Positions 1 to 9,538 of a DNA stretch of 64,000 nucleotides are shown here, in pieces; within the stretch, counting starts at the first letter, position 1; each line of letters begins with the position of its first letter. This DNA is from Pyropia yezoensis. Lineage: Eukaryota; Rhodophyta; Bangiophyceae; Bangiales; Bangiaceae. The stretch covers positions 13,699,420 to 13,763,419 of the forward strand of contig CM020620.1 of the NCBI GenBank assembly GCA_009829735.1, given 5' to 3'. The notes beneath the pieces are model-generated. The model had not been told where the DNA came from. It made no database searches and saw nothing but the letters and a program-made list of their open reading frames with translations. The translations under genes were made by a program, and so were the position numbers.

Positions 1-1173
1 CGACGCCACCACCGCCCGGGAGCCGTCGGCGGCGACCAGAGCCGTGCCTGGCTTGACAGACCGCGCGGTAATGAGCGACGGCGCTGTTGCAGACGCACCA
101 TACAGGTGCAGATAGTGGTCCGGGGTCAGCAAGATTGATGCTCCCGCTGTCGACGTGACGTTGACAAATGTGTACGTGACATCTGGCACCGTCAGGCGGT
201 GGGAGAAGACAAACACGTCCGAGTGCGAGACAGTCGACGACGCGACGCTCGAGCCATGAGCCACTCTGACTCGAGAGCCCACGATCAGGTCGCCAACGCT
301 CGTGGACTCGCCCGACTCAAGGGTGACCCGAGCAGACGCTGGGAAGCAGCTGCCCTCACCGTCGTCCTTGGTCTCAGTAGGCGACGGCGTTGGAGTGGCT
401 GTTGGGTCGCCAGAGTTTTGATTTTGCGACCCGCCGCCAGGCGTCACGCTCGCCGGGGTGGCAGAAGGAAGAGCGGGCGGGGACACTTCCGGAAGTCGCT
501 CCGGAGCCGACCGGTAAAGACAGCCCAGCTTCTCGGCCGAATTCCCCAGCGCCATGTACTTGTACTCCTTCCCAAGCAGCAGGTCCTTGAACGTGATGTC
601 CTCGTCCTCAGAAAAAAACACTACCGTCGTGCCAGTTGGGATGATGCGGGTGCCACACGTGCGGGGGGTGGTCTCGACGCCGCGCAGCACGCGCTTAATC
701 TGGTTCTTCAGAGAGTCAATGTCCGAGACCGTGATATCATTGTTGAAGTCCCCTAGCAGTAACCGGACATCGGCCTCAGTCACCTCCGTCTCGGGGACGA
801 GCTCCAGCGGCCCCACCGATGAGCAGCGCACCTTGTCCATCAGGATGGTACTGTGTGCAACAGTAACCTCCCCGTCGGCCGACGCCGGCAGCGTCACATG
901 GCTGATGCTCGATGGACAGCTGTTCCCCGCGTCGGTGGTTGGCAGGATTCGTGAGAAGACGCCGCCCACATCGGCAGCGACAAACGAGCGCACCGAGAGG
1001 GTCACGCTCATCTGTGACGACCGCGACACTGTCGCCCCGAGACAAGGCCAGCACGTGACCAGCGCTACAGCTGACAACACAGCCGCGGCCTTGGCCACCC
1101 GCGCCATCCTCGGCGTGCCCACCACTACCCGGGTGGGCGTGGGCTGTCTCAGCCGCGGCATTGGCGGCGCCAT
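1..1173 (-). CDS. Hint-domain (Hedgehog C-terminal type) secreted protein, 3' end outside window
   Basis: A continuous frame of 391 codons runs from an ATG at 1173 off the left edge; an in-frame TGA lies upstream. Residues 23-47 (from a second Met, codon at 1107) look like a signal peptide with an Ala/Val/Leu core, so that Met may be the true start. Residues 50-230 are an unrecognised, probably extracellular region with several Cys. Residues 231-275 are a Pro/Ser/Thr-rich linker. The Hint domain starts at Cys276 (SCFPASARV), followed by the GDLIVGSRV segment and the LLTPDHYLHLYG block near 349-359 that carries the conserved His. In this family Cys276 would start an N-S acyl shift and self-cleavage that releases the N-terminal part. 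No Hedge signalling domain is seen. The Hint call is strong; the function of the N-terminal part is unknown. Confidence 0.8.
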   Translation of the reverse strand, partial: MAPPMPRLRQPTPTRVVVGTPRMARVAKAAAVLSAVALVTCWPCLGATVSRSSQMSVTLSVRSFVAADVGGVFSRILPTTDAGNSCPSSISHVTLPASADGEVTVAHSTILMDKVRCSSVGPLELVPETEVTEADVRLLLGDFNNDITVSDIDSLKNQIKRVLRGVETTPRTCGTRIIPTGTTVVFFSEDEDITFKDLLLGKEYKYMALGNSAEKLGCLYRSAPERLPEVSPPALPSATPASVTPGGGSQNQNSGDPTATPTPSPTETKDDGEGSCFPASARVTLESGESTSVGDLIVGSRVRVAHGSSVASSTVSHSDVFVFSHRLTVPDVTYTFVNVTSTAGASILLTPDHYLHLYGASATAPSLITARSVKPGTALVAADGSRAVVAS

Positions 1174-1602
1174 GGCGTCCCCACAAAACACTCACCCAAC
1201 AGCCTGACAGAGGCGCACGAGCCAAACCCGGTGGTCGTCAGCCGCCGCGGGTGAGGGTTGCCTCGCGCGAAGAGCGGCTGCACCAAGGATGTGATTTTGG
1301 CGAGAGTGGGCAATGCCCGCGTGGTGTCGCTGTCGCTACCGCCACACTGCCCTGCACGCACACCTCTTCCCAGACAACGCGTGGGGTAATGTACAGAGGC
1401 GACCAAAAGTCAAGGGCGGCGCGGCTAAGCCAAGCCCAGCCGCTTCCACTTCGTCACGGCGCTGGCACCCACTGAAACCCCGCAACCAGGGCTCCCTCCA
1501 CGCGCCCCAGCGACGGCCGCGGCGGCCGGCGCCAGAGCCACACAGCCGCCACCAACGGGAAGAGCCGCCAGCCATTGTTTGCATTTGCGTGGCGGGCGGC
1601 CA

Positions 1603-2181
1603 ATGGCGACGGCGGCGGGGCCTCCCCACCATGCGCCTGCCCGAGGGGAGGCGGGAGGGGGGCGGGGACAACGCCCGCAGACAAGCGCACCGCGTGGCAG
1701 ACGACGTGCTGCCGGTGGGGAGAACAGGGTACGCCCCCACCAACGACCAAGGCCGCGGTGGAGCCACGTGGGTGACACCAGACACGGAGGGAGGAGAGCG
1801 AGACCGAGACACGCGCCGTGCAGGGGAAGAACACGGGGCGTCAGCGTTCGCTCACCAGACAGAGAGGGGGGGAATGCATGGGGTGCAGGTACAGTACATG
1901 GTGCCTGGGACGATGGAGGGCCACCCCCAGACGCACCTGTCCAAGCTGGGCGCGCGGTGCTCCAGCCCGTCCCTCTCCCCGACGGCGACAGCCTGGACGA
2001 CCCAGACCAACGACTCCCGCCCGCTCACGTCACCTCCATCCTCCCCAGCCGCATCGCAAACACCATCGAGAAAATTCATGGTTCAATCTTCGACGCTTCC
2101 ATCCTTTTCGCAACACGACGGAATTCTTCTGCGCATTTCCCTGATGGACGTCGTCTCCTGGTCTTCCTGGAGCACTCTTGA
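1603..2181 (+). CDS. Possible hypothetical protein, weak
   Basis: An ATG-started frame of 192 codons lies divergent to the Hint gene. The first half is Arg/Gly/Pro-rich and typical of random frames in GC-rich DNA. The last 90 residues have a more balanced composition, including a stretch with THVTSILPSR-like character. No domain is recognised and all other frames are also partly open. It could be a first exon or a chance frame. Confidence 0.15.
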   Translation: MATAAGPPHHAPARGEAGGGRGQRPQTSAPRGRRRAAGGENRVRPHQRPRPRWSHVGDTRHGGRRARPRHAPCRGRTRGVSVRSPDREGGNAWGAGTVHGAWDDGGPPPDAPVQAGRAVLQPVPLPDGDSLDDPDQRLPPAHVTSILPSRIANTIEKIHGSIFDASILFATRRNSSAHFPDGRRLLVFLEHS

Positions 2182-3118
2182 GTGTGGCACAAAAAATGGG
2201 GCTTGCCGGCCTTTGGAGAATGCAGTCCCGGAAATTCTTGAGTCCCATTGTAGATCCATTGCTAATCAGGCGGAGGAGAGCGACTCTCTGCGAATGGCTC
2301 GTGATTCGCATGCCGGCATGACTGCGCAGCACTGCTTATCGCCTGTCAAAATTTTCTTGCTTTTTGGGGAAATTCTCGAGCAAAACCCTGCATAAAACCT
2401 GCATCGACCCCCCCTCAAGGCATCATAGACACCGCTTTTACCCCCGTTTCATGCTTTCTGCCTGTAACAGCTCGGGCGATTGGTGGTCGCCACCTCCCTT
2501 GGTATGATCGGAAGCGCACGGGGCAGGAGAGCACTCTCGTGAAGCGCAAAGAAGCGACCGACCATCGCTACGCTTGGGAGCAATGTTTATCCAAACGCCT
2601 TTAAAAACCGCGCAATCTCTCGCACTGGTTAAGCAAAAACCTGCGCGACGACAGCTTTCGAGGGTCTGCACGGAAAAATCTCCCCGCCTTGCTCGACATC
2701 TACGGCGTGAATTCTAACCAATGGAACGCTCCATCCAGCAAACAGCAGCGCCACCACTGTTGTCGTTGGTTGACAAAACATCGACAGCGACCGTCGCGTC
2801 GGTCATCCTGGGGGAGATGCTTAAACCTCAGCCCATCCCGTCGATCAGAAACGCAAAATTCTGCTTGAGCCGTTCATTTTCGTGCTCGAACACTAGGCCA
2901 TACGCCGCCACCGGTGCGCACTCCCCGCTGTGCCATGCACGCTCTCCTCGGACGATCGAAGCCCTACGCTCCATCATCAGGCAGTCTCGCCAAGCGGGAT
3001 CTCACGCGACAACCGCGCACAGTGGCGCCCCCCCTCCCTGCACAACTCACTTCACTCTTCAATCAGACCGCCCGCCACGAACAGGGCATCCTCCTCGACG
3101 CACCCCGATTCACACCGC

Positions 3119-3454
3119 ATGTCTCTCCCCCAGTCAATGCAGGTGCAGCCGTTCCAAGTCCTTTCAGAGGTCAACGTATGCAGTTACCCCTGCAATCAAT
3201 CGCCGGACCCGAAGGAAGACAAGACTGCAGCAGCTGCTGCGGCTGCTGCAGTGACAGGTTCATCCTCAGCAACTCCACCCGCAGCCCCCACGGCACCGAC
3301 CCTGTCCTCTTCCTCGCATGTGGCCGCGCTCGCGTCCGCCGCGCCTGCGCTTAAAACACCGATAGGGCCCGCTGTCCCAGCTACGGAGGGATGCACGGCA
3401 GTAGTGACGAGCGACGGGACCGCATCGGTTCGGTCAACAACCGCTCGGTTCTAG
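3119..3454 (+). CDS. Possible short Ala/Ser-rich protein, weak
   Basis: A frame of 111 codons starts at ATG 3119 and ends 20 bases before element A1. It contains an eight-alanine run encoded by a CTG/CAG-like repeat near 3225-3253 and is then rich in Ala, Pro, Ser and Thr. No domain is recognised. If real, it may be the stump of a gene cut by A1. Confidence 0.15.
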   Translation: MSLPQSMQVQPFQVLSEVNVCSYPCNQSPDPKEDKTAAAAAAAAVTGSSSATPPAAPTAPTLSSSSHVAALASAAPALKTPIGPAVPATEGCTAVVTSDGTASVRSTTARF

Positions 3455-3474
3455 TCGCCCTGGTCAATCAAGAC

Positions 3475-3943
3475 TGTGGCAGTATTGACCCCCAGGTAGG
3501 GGGGCAACACGTGCCATGCAAGGGGCGGCAGGCCACTAGCCTGATCCGTTCCTCCCCCTGCATTTGGGTCCATATTCCCTAAGTTTGGGATAGTTAGCTT
3601 AGTAGTAAATCCAACTTGGATTTGAGGGTTTTCTGCATTTATCGTCTTGAATTTTCGTGTGGCCCGGTGGGCAGGTGCTGGGGTGGGAGATTCTGAGTGG
3701 CGAGATTCTGAGTGGATCCTGGGGGGATAAGGGGAGGGACAGCGGGGCTTGGCCCTGCGTCCCCGTCCCGACCAAGAAACTGTTGGACCACACACCATCC
3801 TCTTGTTTGTCCGTGGGGGGTTTGCCCCACAACAGGGACAGAGTGTGTGCGACTTGCACTTCTTCCGGTTCCCCCGACACGGGAGGCAGCCCTAGCACAC
3901 CGCCCCAACTTGGGTGCCGTGTGTGCTAGTGGTTTTTGCCACA
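3475..3943 (+). repeat. 5' LTR of element A1 (469 bp)
   Basis: It starts TGTGGCA and ends TGCCACA, a perfect terminal inverted repeat. Near-identical copies lie at 27918-28386, 46634-47102, 47388-47855 and 51938-52405. The antisense strand of this LTR is largely open in several copies, but this is not taken as a gene. Confidence 0.9.
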
Positions 3944-3945
3944 TT

Positions 3946-3962
3946 TGGTGGAGCAGCAGGGG
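3946..3962 (+). other. Primer binding site of A1
   Basis: TGGTGGAGCAGCAGGGG begins two bases after the 5' LTR. TGG pairs with the CCA end of a tRNA. The same 17 bases occur in A2, C and D. I cannot name the tRNA. Confidence 0.75.
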
Positions 3963-4291
3963 ACAGAGGTAAACTTTACCTCCGGGTGCACCCGGGTGTA
4001 GGGGGCCCTCTGTCTCGGAGGAACGGTGGTCTTGGACTGTGTCGTGTGGATCGTTAGCCAACACGGCTGGATCGGACCTCCCGACGTTCGGGAAACTCTC
4101 CGGTGACGACTTTACCCCGGCGCCTTTGAATACTGGCCAGACACAGGGTGTACCTGGGGTCGCGGAGGTGCTAGAGGCACTCCAGCCAGCAGGGCCGTGG
4201 GTATCGGTGCGGGCGGTATGCCACCCCGACCCAGTCGGGTGTTCACCCTGAGGGTCTTTCTCGGACCGGTGGTTCGCACTTCGGCCACCGG

Positions 4292-5629
4292 GTGGTACAC
4301 TCAAAGGGAACGTCCCAAGGTGAGAGGACTGTCCCCGCGAGATCCACTCGGGTTGGATTCAACTTCGGCATAGAGCCGTCGCCAACTAGGCGGGTGGAGG
4401 ACGGCGGACCTTCACTCGTCGGTGATGGGCTCGAACCTGTGACAGGGGTCGTAGCAAGTTGCTACCCCCGCCACACTCAAAGAAAGTATCTTTGATCGGG
4501 AGCCAAGTTCGGCTATATCGACCAACATGAGGGACCGGTAGTAGCGGCCACCCTCAACGCGGGCGCGAGTAGCGACCCGAGGTCCGGAAAGGAGAAGCAC
4601 CAAGCCAAGTCGGCCGCCTCTCCTCGTCCCCATGTGAACATGGAGGGTGTTCCACCCAGGTTGAGGGTTCAAGGTGAACGCCTCTTGGACCAATATCACA
4701 AGTTGTGGGATGGTCAATTGGGACTCATGAGAGCCACCCAACACCGGATCGAGTTGAAACCCGGTGTACCCCCTATACGCCAACAACCGTATAGGGGAGG
4801 GCCCCGTTCAAGGGCCCTCGTCAAGGAGCGCTTCAACAAAACTATTGTTAGGCAGCTGCGCCACTATGTGAGTGAGCATGTGAAAACGTGGGACCAATAC
4901 ATTTCTATTCTTACCACTGCCTACAATTCGCAGGTTCACTCATCTACCGGGGAAGTACCCCTCGCTTTTGTGACCCCCCGTCGCGTGCGGTCTATTGCTG
5001 TGCGGCGGTCGCTCCCAACTAGGGAGGATGATGGCAGCACGCCTACTCCTACTGAGAGTAAGGCGGAGTTCGCCGCTAGGCTTGAAAACCTCATCCCTAA
5101 AGTCAGGGCTGAGATGGACAAAGCACAAAAGCGCTACAAGCGTACCTTTGACAAAAAGGTGCGCAATGCTAAACATGTCCCCGAGCAGGGTGACTGGGTG
5201 CTGGTACACTCGCACACCCCAACTGGGGGTAAGCTGGTATTCCAGACGAAGGGACCGTACCAGGTCCTTCGTACTGATGGGCGGCGTTTCACCATCGAAA
5301 GTAACGATGGGGTCCGCACAGTGAACGGACAGGACGTGGTCAAAGTTGCACCACCGCCTGCAGGCGACCCAGCTTGGGCGCGTGCTTTGGAAGCGTGGCG
5401 CCTCCCCTCACTGCCTGCGGCCAAACAGGGCCCGCAGGAGTACGTGTTCGATAAGTTCATCGACCACGGATGGGATGAGGATACTAACCGCCTCATGTTG
5501 AGGGTGCGTTGGTTTGGCTACAAAGCCAAGGATGATACGTGGGAATATGTGGAGGACCTTCCCGCTGAGAAGGTCCGGGCGTACTGTGCCCGGAATGAGA
5601 TAGACCCTAACAGCCCTCCCTCAACGTGA
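4292..5629 (+). pseudogene. Internally deleted pol of A1: RT leader joined to integrase C-terminus and chromodomain
   Basis: The frame from 4496 to 5629 is open; upstream the same frame continues to about 4292 with one TGA at 4493-4495. The N-terminal part matches the linker and first RT residues of element B (KLWDGQLGL, LKPG, PYRGGP). At about 4826 it jumps directly to the end of the integrase core (RFNKTIVRQLRHYV). An integrase C-terminal region and a chromodomain follow (LRVRWFGY, DDTWEYVEDLP). Compared with B, roughly 670 residues covering RT, RNase H and the integrase catalytic core are missing, and gag and protease are absent. The junction and the TGA are identical in A2, so this is an inherited deletion derivative. 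Whether the fusion frame is translated is unknown. Confidence 0.8.
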
Positions 5630-5740
5630 GGGAAGGCCGAGCAACAGTGCCAAGAGAGTGCTTCAAGTCGAAGTGGTACGCAGAGTGGCTTTTAACTACA
5701 GCCCTAACCCTCACACTCTCACAACAAAGGCAGCTGCCAA

Positions 5741-5950
5741 CTAGGCACGCATGCTAGACTCTCCCACTCCGCGGCCCTCGCCCTCACGTGGAGGCGAGCG
5801 GCGAGACCCACGCCGATAACGGTCTCCACTTGTTGGAGGGGGCGGCGGCTCCAAGTCGGAACCGTCGCGCCCCTCACGGTCGCGCAAGTGGCGCCGACCG
5901 TGGCCACTCTTCTGCCTGGTCTTGCGCGCAAGTTTGCGACGCAGACGCTG
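5741..5950 (-). pseudogene. C-terminal piece of the A1 antisense ORF
   Basis: This segment encodes the basic, Arg/Ser-rich C-terminus of the family A antisense protein, ending in GESSMRA. It aligns with 49653-49862 of A2. Element B is inserted immediately to the right (target CGCTG, 5946-5950); the frame resumes at 16187. Confidence 0.8.
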
Positions 5951-6489
5951 TGTAGCAGTACTCCCAAGCACCAACCCCGAGTCAGGGAAGGAAGAGGAGT
6001 ATTGCCGATATCCCAACTTGGGACACCGGAAGCAAGCACCTCCACACAGCCGAACACGGAACTTGCGTGTGGTGAGCGGGTCCACTCACCAAGGCACGAA
6101 CAAGATGTGTCGGAGCCAGACGGTGTTTTCTTGCTTGGCCAGCCAAGGTGGGCCCTCCCCGCCTTGCTGTCCCTCCTTATCAACCCTCCTCACACGCTCA
6201 CGCAACCCCTCAAAACACTCAGAAAATGAACCCTCAAACAAACCAATCATATCACTCCACATGCAAAGAACTCAAAGCGTAGAAATCCGTCTGGCTCCCG
6301 TGCAAAAATCCCAAGAAACAAATACCAGCAGCATTACCCTGCTCTAGTATGTCGGAAGTCCTAGTCGAATTTCCGTCCAGAAGTCAGAAGTTTCACCATC
6401 GTGGGTCGGGTGAATTTCGACTTCCGGTCAGGTCCACTTGACCCGAATCTTCAAAGTATTGGTACCGAATTCCGGCCCAATCTCCCACA
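5951..6489 (-). repeat. 3' LTR of element B (539 bp)
   Basis: In minus orientation it runs from TGTGGGAG to TGCTACA. The copy at 15648-16186 has a constant offset of 9,697 bases throughout, with no indel. Confidence 0.92.
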
Positions 6490-6502
6490 TTTCCCCCTTC
6501 TC
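6490..6502 (-). other. Polypurine tract of element B
   Basis: The minus strand reads GAGAAGGGGGAAA directly before the 3' LTR, the position of the plus-strand primer in LTR elements. Confidence 0.7.
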
Positions 6503-7493
6503 AAAAGTCCAGCCGTCCCGGTGGACGTCCAATCAGCGGCGAGTCGCAGTGACCGGGAGAGGAGGATGCAATTCCCGAGTTGAGATGCAAAGTACGGTGC
6601 ATCGCTGGCGTCTAGCGTGCACCAGGGTTACGCCGGGGTTGCACTCGCGTCCGGCGGGGCCCTCCGGGAGAGGCAGTCCCTCTCCGTGGGGTGCGCTCTC
6701 TGCCCTGACACTGGGTAGAGGAGCCCCCTCCACGCGAAACAGGTGTGGGGGAAAGTCGTCCCCCACCTGGTCAGGGTGCTCCACGGGTGGACTCACGTGT
6801 GGGTGAGCCCCCTAATCTGGGTGTCGGCGTACCTCCGCCACACCCCCTGCCCCTCAACTGGAGGAGTAGGGCGTCGACGTTCTCACTCGGAACGTCGACC
6901 TGCACCTGCCCCTTCAGTTGGGGTACGGTTGCTCTCGGGGGGTCGGGTTGTGTCCCCCCCTTCAGCTCGATCCACCCCCAGCTGGCTCTCTGCGGGGTGT
7001 TCCTCACTCCTTCCCCCCCTTTCTAGTCAGGGTTGAGGGGTGTGCGCACCCCGAGTTGGGGGTGTTGCATTCGGTCGCCGGCGGTGGGACTCGGCCGCCG
7101 GTGCGGGGTCTTCTCTCCCCTTCGTGTGTGCGGGCGGGTGTGTGCCTTCCCGCCGCTGCTCCCTCGCGTCGGCGGGTCTGTCTCTTCCCGCCGTGCGGTT
7201 GGTGTCGTTGGTTGGGGTGGTGTCTTCCCCCTTCCGCCCCTGTGTCGGGCGTCTTCGTTGTCGGTGGGGGGTGTGGGTCGTGTCCCCCCCCTTTGTCCTC
7301 GTTGGCGGGGTTGTGTCTTCCCCGCGCTGCCCCTTGTGTCAGGCTTCTTCGTTGTCGGTGGGGGGTGTGGGTCGTGTCCCCCCCCCTTGCTCTACCTCAC
7401 CGAGTCGGTCAAGGTTGGTTGTCGTCGGAGGGGGAGAGGGTCGTGTCCCCCCCCGTGCTCAACCTCACCGAGTCGGTCAAGGTTGGTCGCGTG
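6503..7493 (+). repeat. GC-rich repetitive leader of the B antisense ORF
   Basis: This 1-kb stretch lies between the LTR and the antisense ORF start. It holds degenerate direct repeats. A block ending in TCGTGTCCCCCCC recurs near 7252-7290 and 7346-7390 (period 94). The phrase CTCACCGAGTCGGTCAAGG occurs near 7396 and again near 7464. The frame of the antisense ORF is open upstream to 6918, but the composition there is biased, so coding is doubtful. Confidence 0.55.
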
Positions 7494-9410
7494 ATGGCGG
7501 GTGAGCCGAGTCGGCCTTTGTCCCCGTCTCCGACGTCTCTGTCGGACAAGCGACGGACGGGAGAGGAGGCCCTCGGGACTGAGGAGTCTCTCAGCCGGGG
7601 GTCGGCCATGGAGACGACTCGTCCCGGGCGAGGGTCGGAGGCGGCCGCCTCAGCCGTCCCCGCCCCATCACCTCCTACTGCCCCCTCGGCCGTGGTCCCA
7701 CCGGGGGATGGGTCTTCCAACCCGGTGGCGGAAGGGGATGTGACTCCCATCCCCCGCCTTCCTGAGTCACGGCTGCTACTCCCGCCGCGGCCCCGTCCTC
7801 CTATGGGGCCCCGAGCCTGGGCGCCTCCCAAGTCAGTCGGGGAGCTTCCCGACTGCAAGCTCAAGGATGTCTACTTGATCATCCCCGAGCCACGGCGGAC
7901 CGACGTATGGTACCGCCGGACTCGTCGGTACCCCAACCAGGTGACTCTACCTGATGGGGTGGTCTGCGACCTACCAGCGCTACTCTGCCTGGCGGACGCG
8001 CCTGAAGTCCAGGCGTTGTCAACCTCCCTCGCCTTGGGGTCGGGCGACGTGGAGATCGACGACACCCACGCGGTTGTGTCTACCGAGTGGTGTGCCCTTC
8101 CCCGTCCCTACCTGGGCGGAGAGGACGCCCACGCCCAACACGGCGTGGTGCGAGAGGAGTTCCGACTCCGGGGCTCCTCGGGCTTCCTCATCCACGGGTC
8201 GCGGGTGGAGTTCACCCACGTACCTCTGGAGGAGCGTGAGCACCAGTACCCTTTTCTCCCAGGGTGGTGGGAGACAGTGGAGGTACCTTGTGGGTTTCCG
8301 GCTCGGATCCCCCTCCTCGTTGCCTACTTTGGCTCCGTGCTACGCTCCAGCTCGGAGGGTAACCGGGTCTTCGCCTACCTCGCCACGCACTGGGTGGTCG
8401 TGGTGGCTCGGGGCTGGTACTCCGATGTAGTCCATCGGGGTTACCTGTGGCACCTCCCACCGGCTCTGGTGGAGGGTATGGAAACCCTTGGCTTCCACTG
8501 GTTAGCCTTGGGCGCGGGGGACCTGGCTCCGTTCCTCCTTAAGGGTATGGTCACCCTGCACAATCGACTCGATTGGGCGCAGCTGGAACCCTTCCTCCGC
8601 CGCAATAAGCGTCCAGAGCCGGGGTTGGAGAGTGAGCCACCCCGGGAGTTCGTCCATGTCACCCATACTCTGGTGCAGGGGCAGCTGCTCTTGCGTGAGG
8701 GGTTGGGGGACTCTTCCCTTCCCTACGCAGAGGGGGTTACTCCCTCTACGTCGCCCCCTGGCTCTGGGTGGGCGACATCATCGGCGACGACTCGTCGTGG
8801 TGCTCATCGAGGAGCCCCTCGAAGCCGCGGGCGAGCTGTGCCGACGCCTTCCCCGCGGGTCGCGACTCCGACCTCGGGGGGTGTGGAGCCGACTCAGGCT
8901 CCACCCTTCCAGTTCCTCGAGCCCTTCCCCGACGTGGCGTTGGGTTCGCTACGGGTCCGAACTCCGGTACCCATGCCGATTGCGCGTGGCGTTGGCGAGA
9001 TGCTTCCCAACTTGGGAGCCATCATGTATGACGCCACGGTGGAGGCCTCACTCGTGGCCTCCCTTGACACGTTGGCTTGGGTCACCCGGCGTGTCAGTCA
9101 CTTCCTCGCGTCGGGCGACTCAGCCACGGCGCGACAGTCATTGGCAGCTGAGGTCACTCGCCTCGCGGTTGGACACGAGTTTGTCCAACGGCTGCTGTCG
9201 ACTCAGCAGCAGCTTCCGCGTCACGGAGGGAGTACCTCCGGACATCTATCTTACGACGGGGATGGGTCCGCGAGTCGGCGGGCCCCTCCCAGTGCTTCCA
9301 CTCCGGGGCCCTCCCGAGTGGGTTACGCCCCTCCGCTACCGGCCTACGACCCTGGGGGTTCGTGGTCGGGCGGTCCCTATAGTGGTGGGGGTGGGCATAT
9401 GGAACGCTAG
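7494..9410 (+). CDS. Antisense accessory protein of element B (638 aa)
   Basis: This ORF reads opposite to gag and pol and ends 128 bases from the pol stop, tail to tail. The start ATG at 7494 gives MAGEPSRPLSP; an open frame extends upstream without clear coding signal. Residues 1-100 are Pro/Ser/Gly-rich. A conserved core spans about 255-400: a Trp-Trp pair, VEVPCGFPARIP, YFGSVL, LATHW and YLWHLPPALVEGMETLG, then a helix-rich part with LREGLG. A second helical domain lies near 500-590. The core is clearly homologous to the antisense ORF of family A. It has no gag, env or transposase motif I can name. Antisense ORFs between pol and 3' LTR are known in some plant Ty3/gypsy elements; homology to those is untested. 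Function unknown. Confidence 0.75.
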   Translation: MAGEPSRPLSPSPTSLSDKRRTGEEALGTEESLSRGSAMETTRPGRGSEAAASAVPAPSPPTAPSAVVPPGDGSSNPVAEGDVTPIPRLPESRLLLPPRPRPPMGPRAWAPPKSVGELPDCKLKDVYLIIPEPRRTDVWYRRTRRYPNQVTLPDGVVCDLPALLCLADAPEVQALSTSLALGSGDVEIDDTHAVVSTEWCALPRPYLGGEDAHAQHGVVREEFRLRGSSGFLIHGSRVEFTHVPLEEREHQYPFLPGWWETVEVPCGFPARIPLLVAYFGSVLRSSSEGNRVFAYLATHWVVVVARGWYSDVVHRGYLWHLPPALVEGMETLGFHWLALGAGDLAPFLLKGMVTLHNRLDWAQLEPFLRRNKRPEPGLESEPPREFVHVTHTLVQGQLLLREGLGDSSLPYAEGVTPSTSPPGSGWATSSATTRRGAHRGAPRSRGRAVPTPSPRVATPTSGGVEPTQAPPFQFLEPFPDVALGSLRVRTPVPMPIARGVGEMLPNLGAIMYDATVEASLVASLDTLAWVTRRVSHFLASGDSATARQSLAAEVTRLAVGHEFVQRLLSTQQQLPRHGGSTSGHLSYDGDGSASRRAPPSASTPGPSRVGYAPPLPAYDPGGSWSGGPYSGGGGHMER

Positions 9411-9538
9411 AGTCAGCGGTCGAACGACTTGTTCTTTCCTTGGTGAGAAGAGTGGTGGGTATTCTTCTCGTTTTGTATTGTGCCATAGTCGGCTTTGTTA
9501 GTAGAGAATCTTTGAAGAACCATGGTATGTGTTTGTAC

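Larger units (their letters stand above)
1174..3474. other. Region without a convincing gene, left flank of element A1
   Basis: This 2.3 kb stretch separates the Hint gene from retrotransposon A1. It begins with the presumed promoter of the Hint gene. Two plus-strand frames look slightly protein-like (1603-2181 and 3119-3454, listed separately), but neither shows a recognised domain. The part between 2200 and 2900 is less GC-rich and shows no clear coding pattern. Confidence 0.5.

Noticed and set aside
3597..4304. Minus-strand frames of 99-221 codons across the family A LTR and leader, repeated in every copy
   Set aside because: They occur because the LTR is repeated and GC-rich; no domain, and the frame breaks differ between copies.
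7230..7480. Possible CRISPR-like repeat array
   Set aside because: Only two or three degenerate direct repeats without regular unique spacers, inside a eukaryotic retrotransposon.
6918..7493. Upstream extension of the B antisense ORF
   Set aside because: The frame is open, but the sequence is made of GC-rich direct repeats and all three frames are open; the ATG at 7494 fits the other families better.
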